NCBI RefSeq assembly: GCF_023630255.1
Contig: NZ_JALPRS010000002.1
Location: 605,144 to 669,143, forward strand
Reading direction: 5' to 3'
Length of the DNA: 64,000 nucleotides
From: Pontibacter deserti
GTDB lineage: Bacteria > Bacteroidota > Bacteroidia > Cytophagales > Hymenobacteraceae
Made by a program: the position numbers and the translations under genes. The notes under the pieces are model-generated. The model searched no databases. It was not told where the DNA came from and saw only the letters and a program-made list of their open reading frames with translations. This document shows, one piece after another, positions 63,861 through 64,000 of this stretch (position 1 is the first letter of the stretch; each line of letters begins with the position of its first letter).

Positions 63861-64000
63861 GGACGGACGGTCGGAGGGGAAAACAAAAACAACACAGCAT
63901 ATAACACAGGGGTTATTGACAGAATAGCCTGCCTGCTTAATAGCAGGGCACTTTCAACAAAGCTTTCCGCACGACAGGTGTGGTAGGTAGTTGAGAAAAG

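Larger units (their letters stand above)
63217..64000. other. Gene-free region with stacked promoters at the right edge
   Basis: About 780 bases without a credible protein gene. Short open frames here (for example 63669-63986) are rich in Lys/Gly runs and overlap promoter elements, so I reject them. The region holds three promoters in the plus direction and a 16-base direct repeat. Such a layout fits the upstream region of an rRNA operon or another very highly transcribed unit that starts beyond the window (inference). Confidence 0.6.

Noticed and set aside
63916..63943. TTGACA-N16-TAATAG, resembling an E. coli sigma-70 promoter
   Set aside because: The Bacteroidota primary sigma factor uses a different consensus, and better matches lie just upstream.
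63669..63986. Open frames of 105 and 68 codons at the right edge
   Set aside because: They overlap two promoters and have low-complexity Lys/Gly-rich composition.
1..64000. CRISPR array, insertion sequence, prophage, toxin-antitoxin or defence genes
   Set aside because: I found no regularly spaced repeats, transposase or integrase motifs, or recognisable defence domains on either strand.

Overview
This window looks like core chromosome of an aerobic Bacteroidota bacterium, probably order Cytophagales and close to Pontibacter/Hymenobacter (inferred from gene content and promoter type, not from a search). The evidence is an alternative complex III locus joined to an aa3 oxidase, a GSCFA-family protein, a bifunctional SpoT-type enzyme, many Bacteroidota-type lipoproteins, and promoters of the form TTG/TTTG-N19..21-TAnnTTTG. 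Shine-Dalgarno sequences are mostly absent, with clear exceptions at rplI, actE and recR.

Layout. 1-1.6 kb (minus): a GSCFA gene cut by the window edge, then the rpsF-rpsR-rplI ribosomal operon with its promoter and terminator. 2.0-18.9 kb (plus): a long, tightly packed respiratory operon. It holds actABCDEF (quinol:cytochrome c oxidoreductase), coxB and coxA, heme A and heme O synthases, two subunit III genes, subunit IV, SCO, DUF420, a 91-residue Cys-motif membrane protein and DUF983. 19.0-26.2 kb: a very large membrane histidine kinase overlapping a 1161-residue outer-membrane barrel protein, followed by a cluster of inverted repeats. 26.3-34.6 kb: YCII protein, hldD, a BtuF/BtuC-like pair with a QueD-like protein, lpxB, a frameshifted AT-rich lipoprotein gene, an acetyltransferase and two methyltransferases. 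34.6-44.7 kb: diheme cytochrome c, a lipoprotein, a dicarboxylate/amino-acid symporter, a dipeptide epimerase, a MarR-YceI pair with a readable operator, a DUF6503 lipoprotein, a hypothetical protein and a DPP-IV-like peptidase. 44.9-54.5 kb: clpS-recR, an aminotransferase-hldA-trkH operon, hemE, a lipoprotein next to marC, and purK-purE. 54.6-58.5 kb (minus): clpX, clpP, tig and tRNA-Leu(TAG). 58.8-63.2 kb (plus): spoT-fur-STAS-purA. 63.2-64.0 kb: no gene, but three stacked promoters pointing off the window edge, probably towards an rRNA operon.

How the genes fit together. The left third encodes a complete quinol-to-oxygen branch with its heme and copper assembly factors. ActA carries an extra N-terminal cytochrome c domain, while CoxB has none, so electron transfer may be tethered. 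HldA, HldD and LpxB supply lipid A and core heptose. ClpX, ClpP, trigger factor and ClpS form a protein quality-control set. PurK, PurE and PurA belong to purine synthesis, and PurA shares an operon with the ppGpp enzyme.

No insertion sequence, prophage, CRISPR array, defence island or riboswitch was recognised. I found no clearly new multi-gene system. The most unusual items are the uncharacterised tail of the oxidase operon, the kinase/outer-membrane barrel pair, the MarR operator inside its promoter, the triple promoter at the right edge, and a strongly repeated A(C/G)TATA word.
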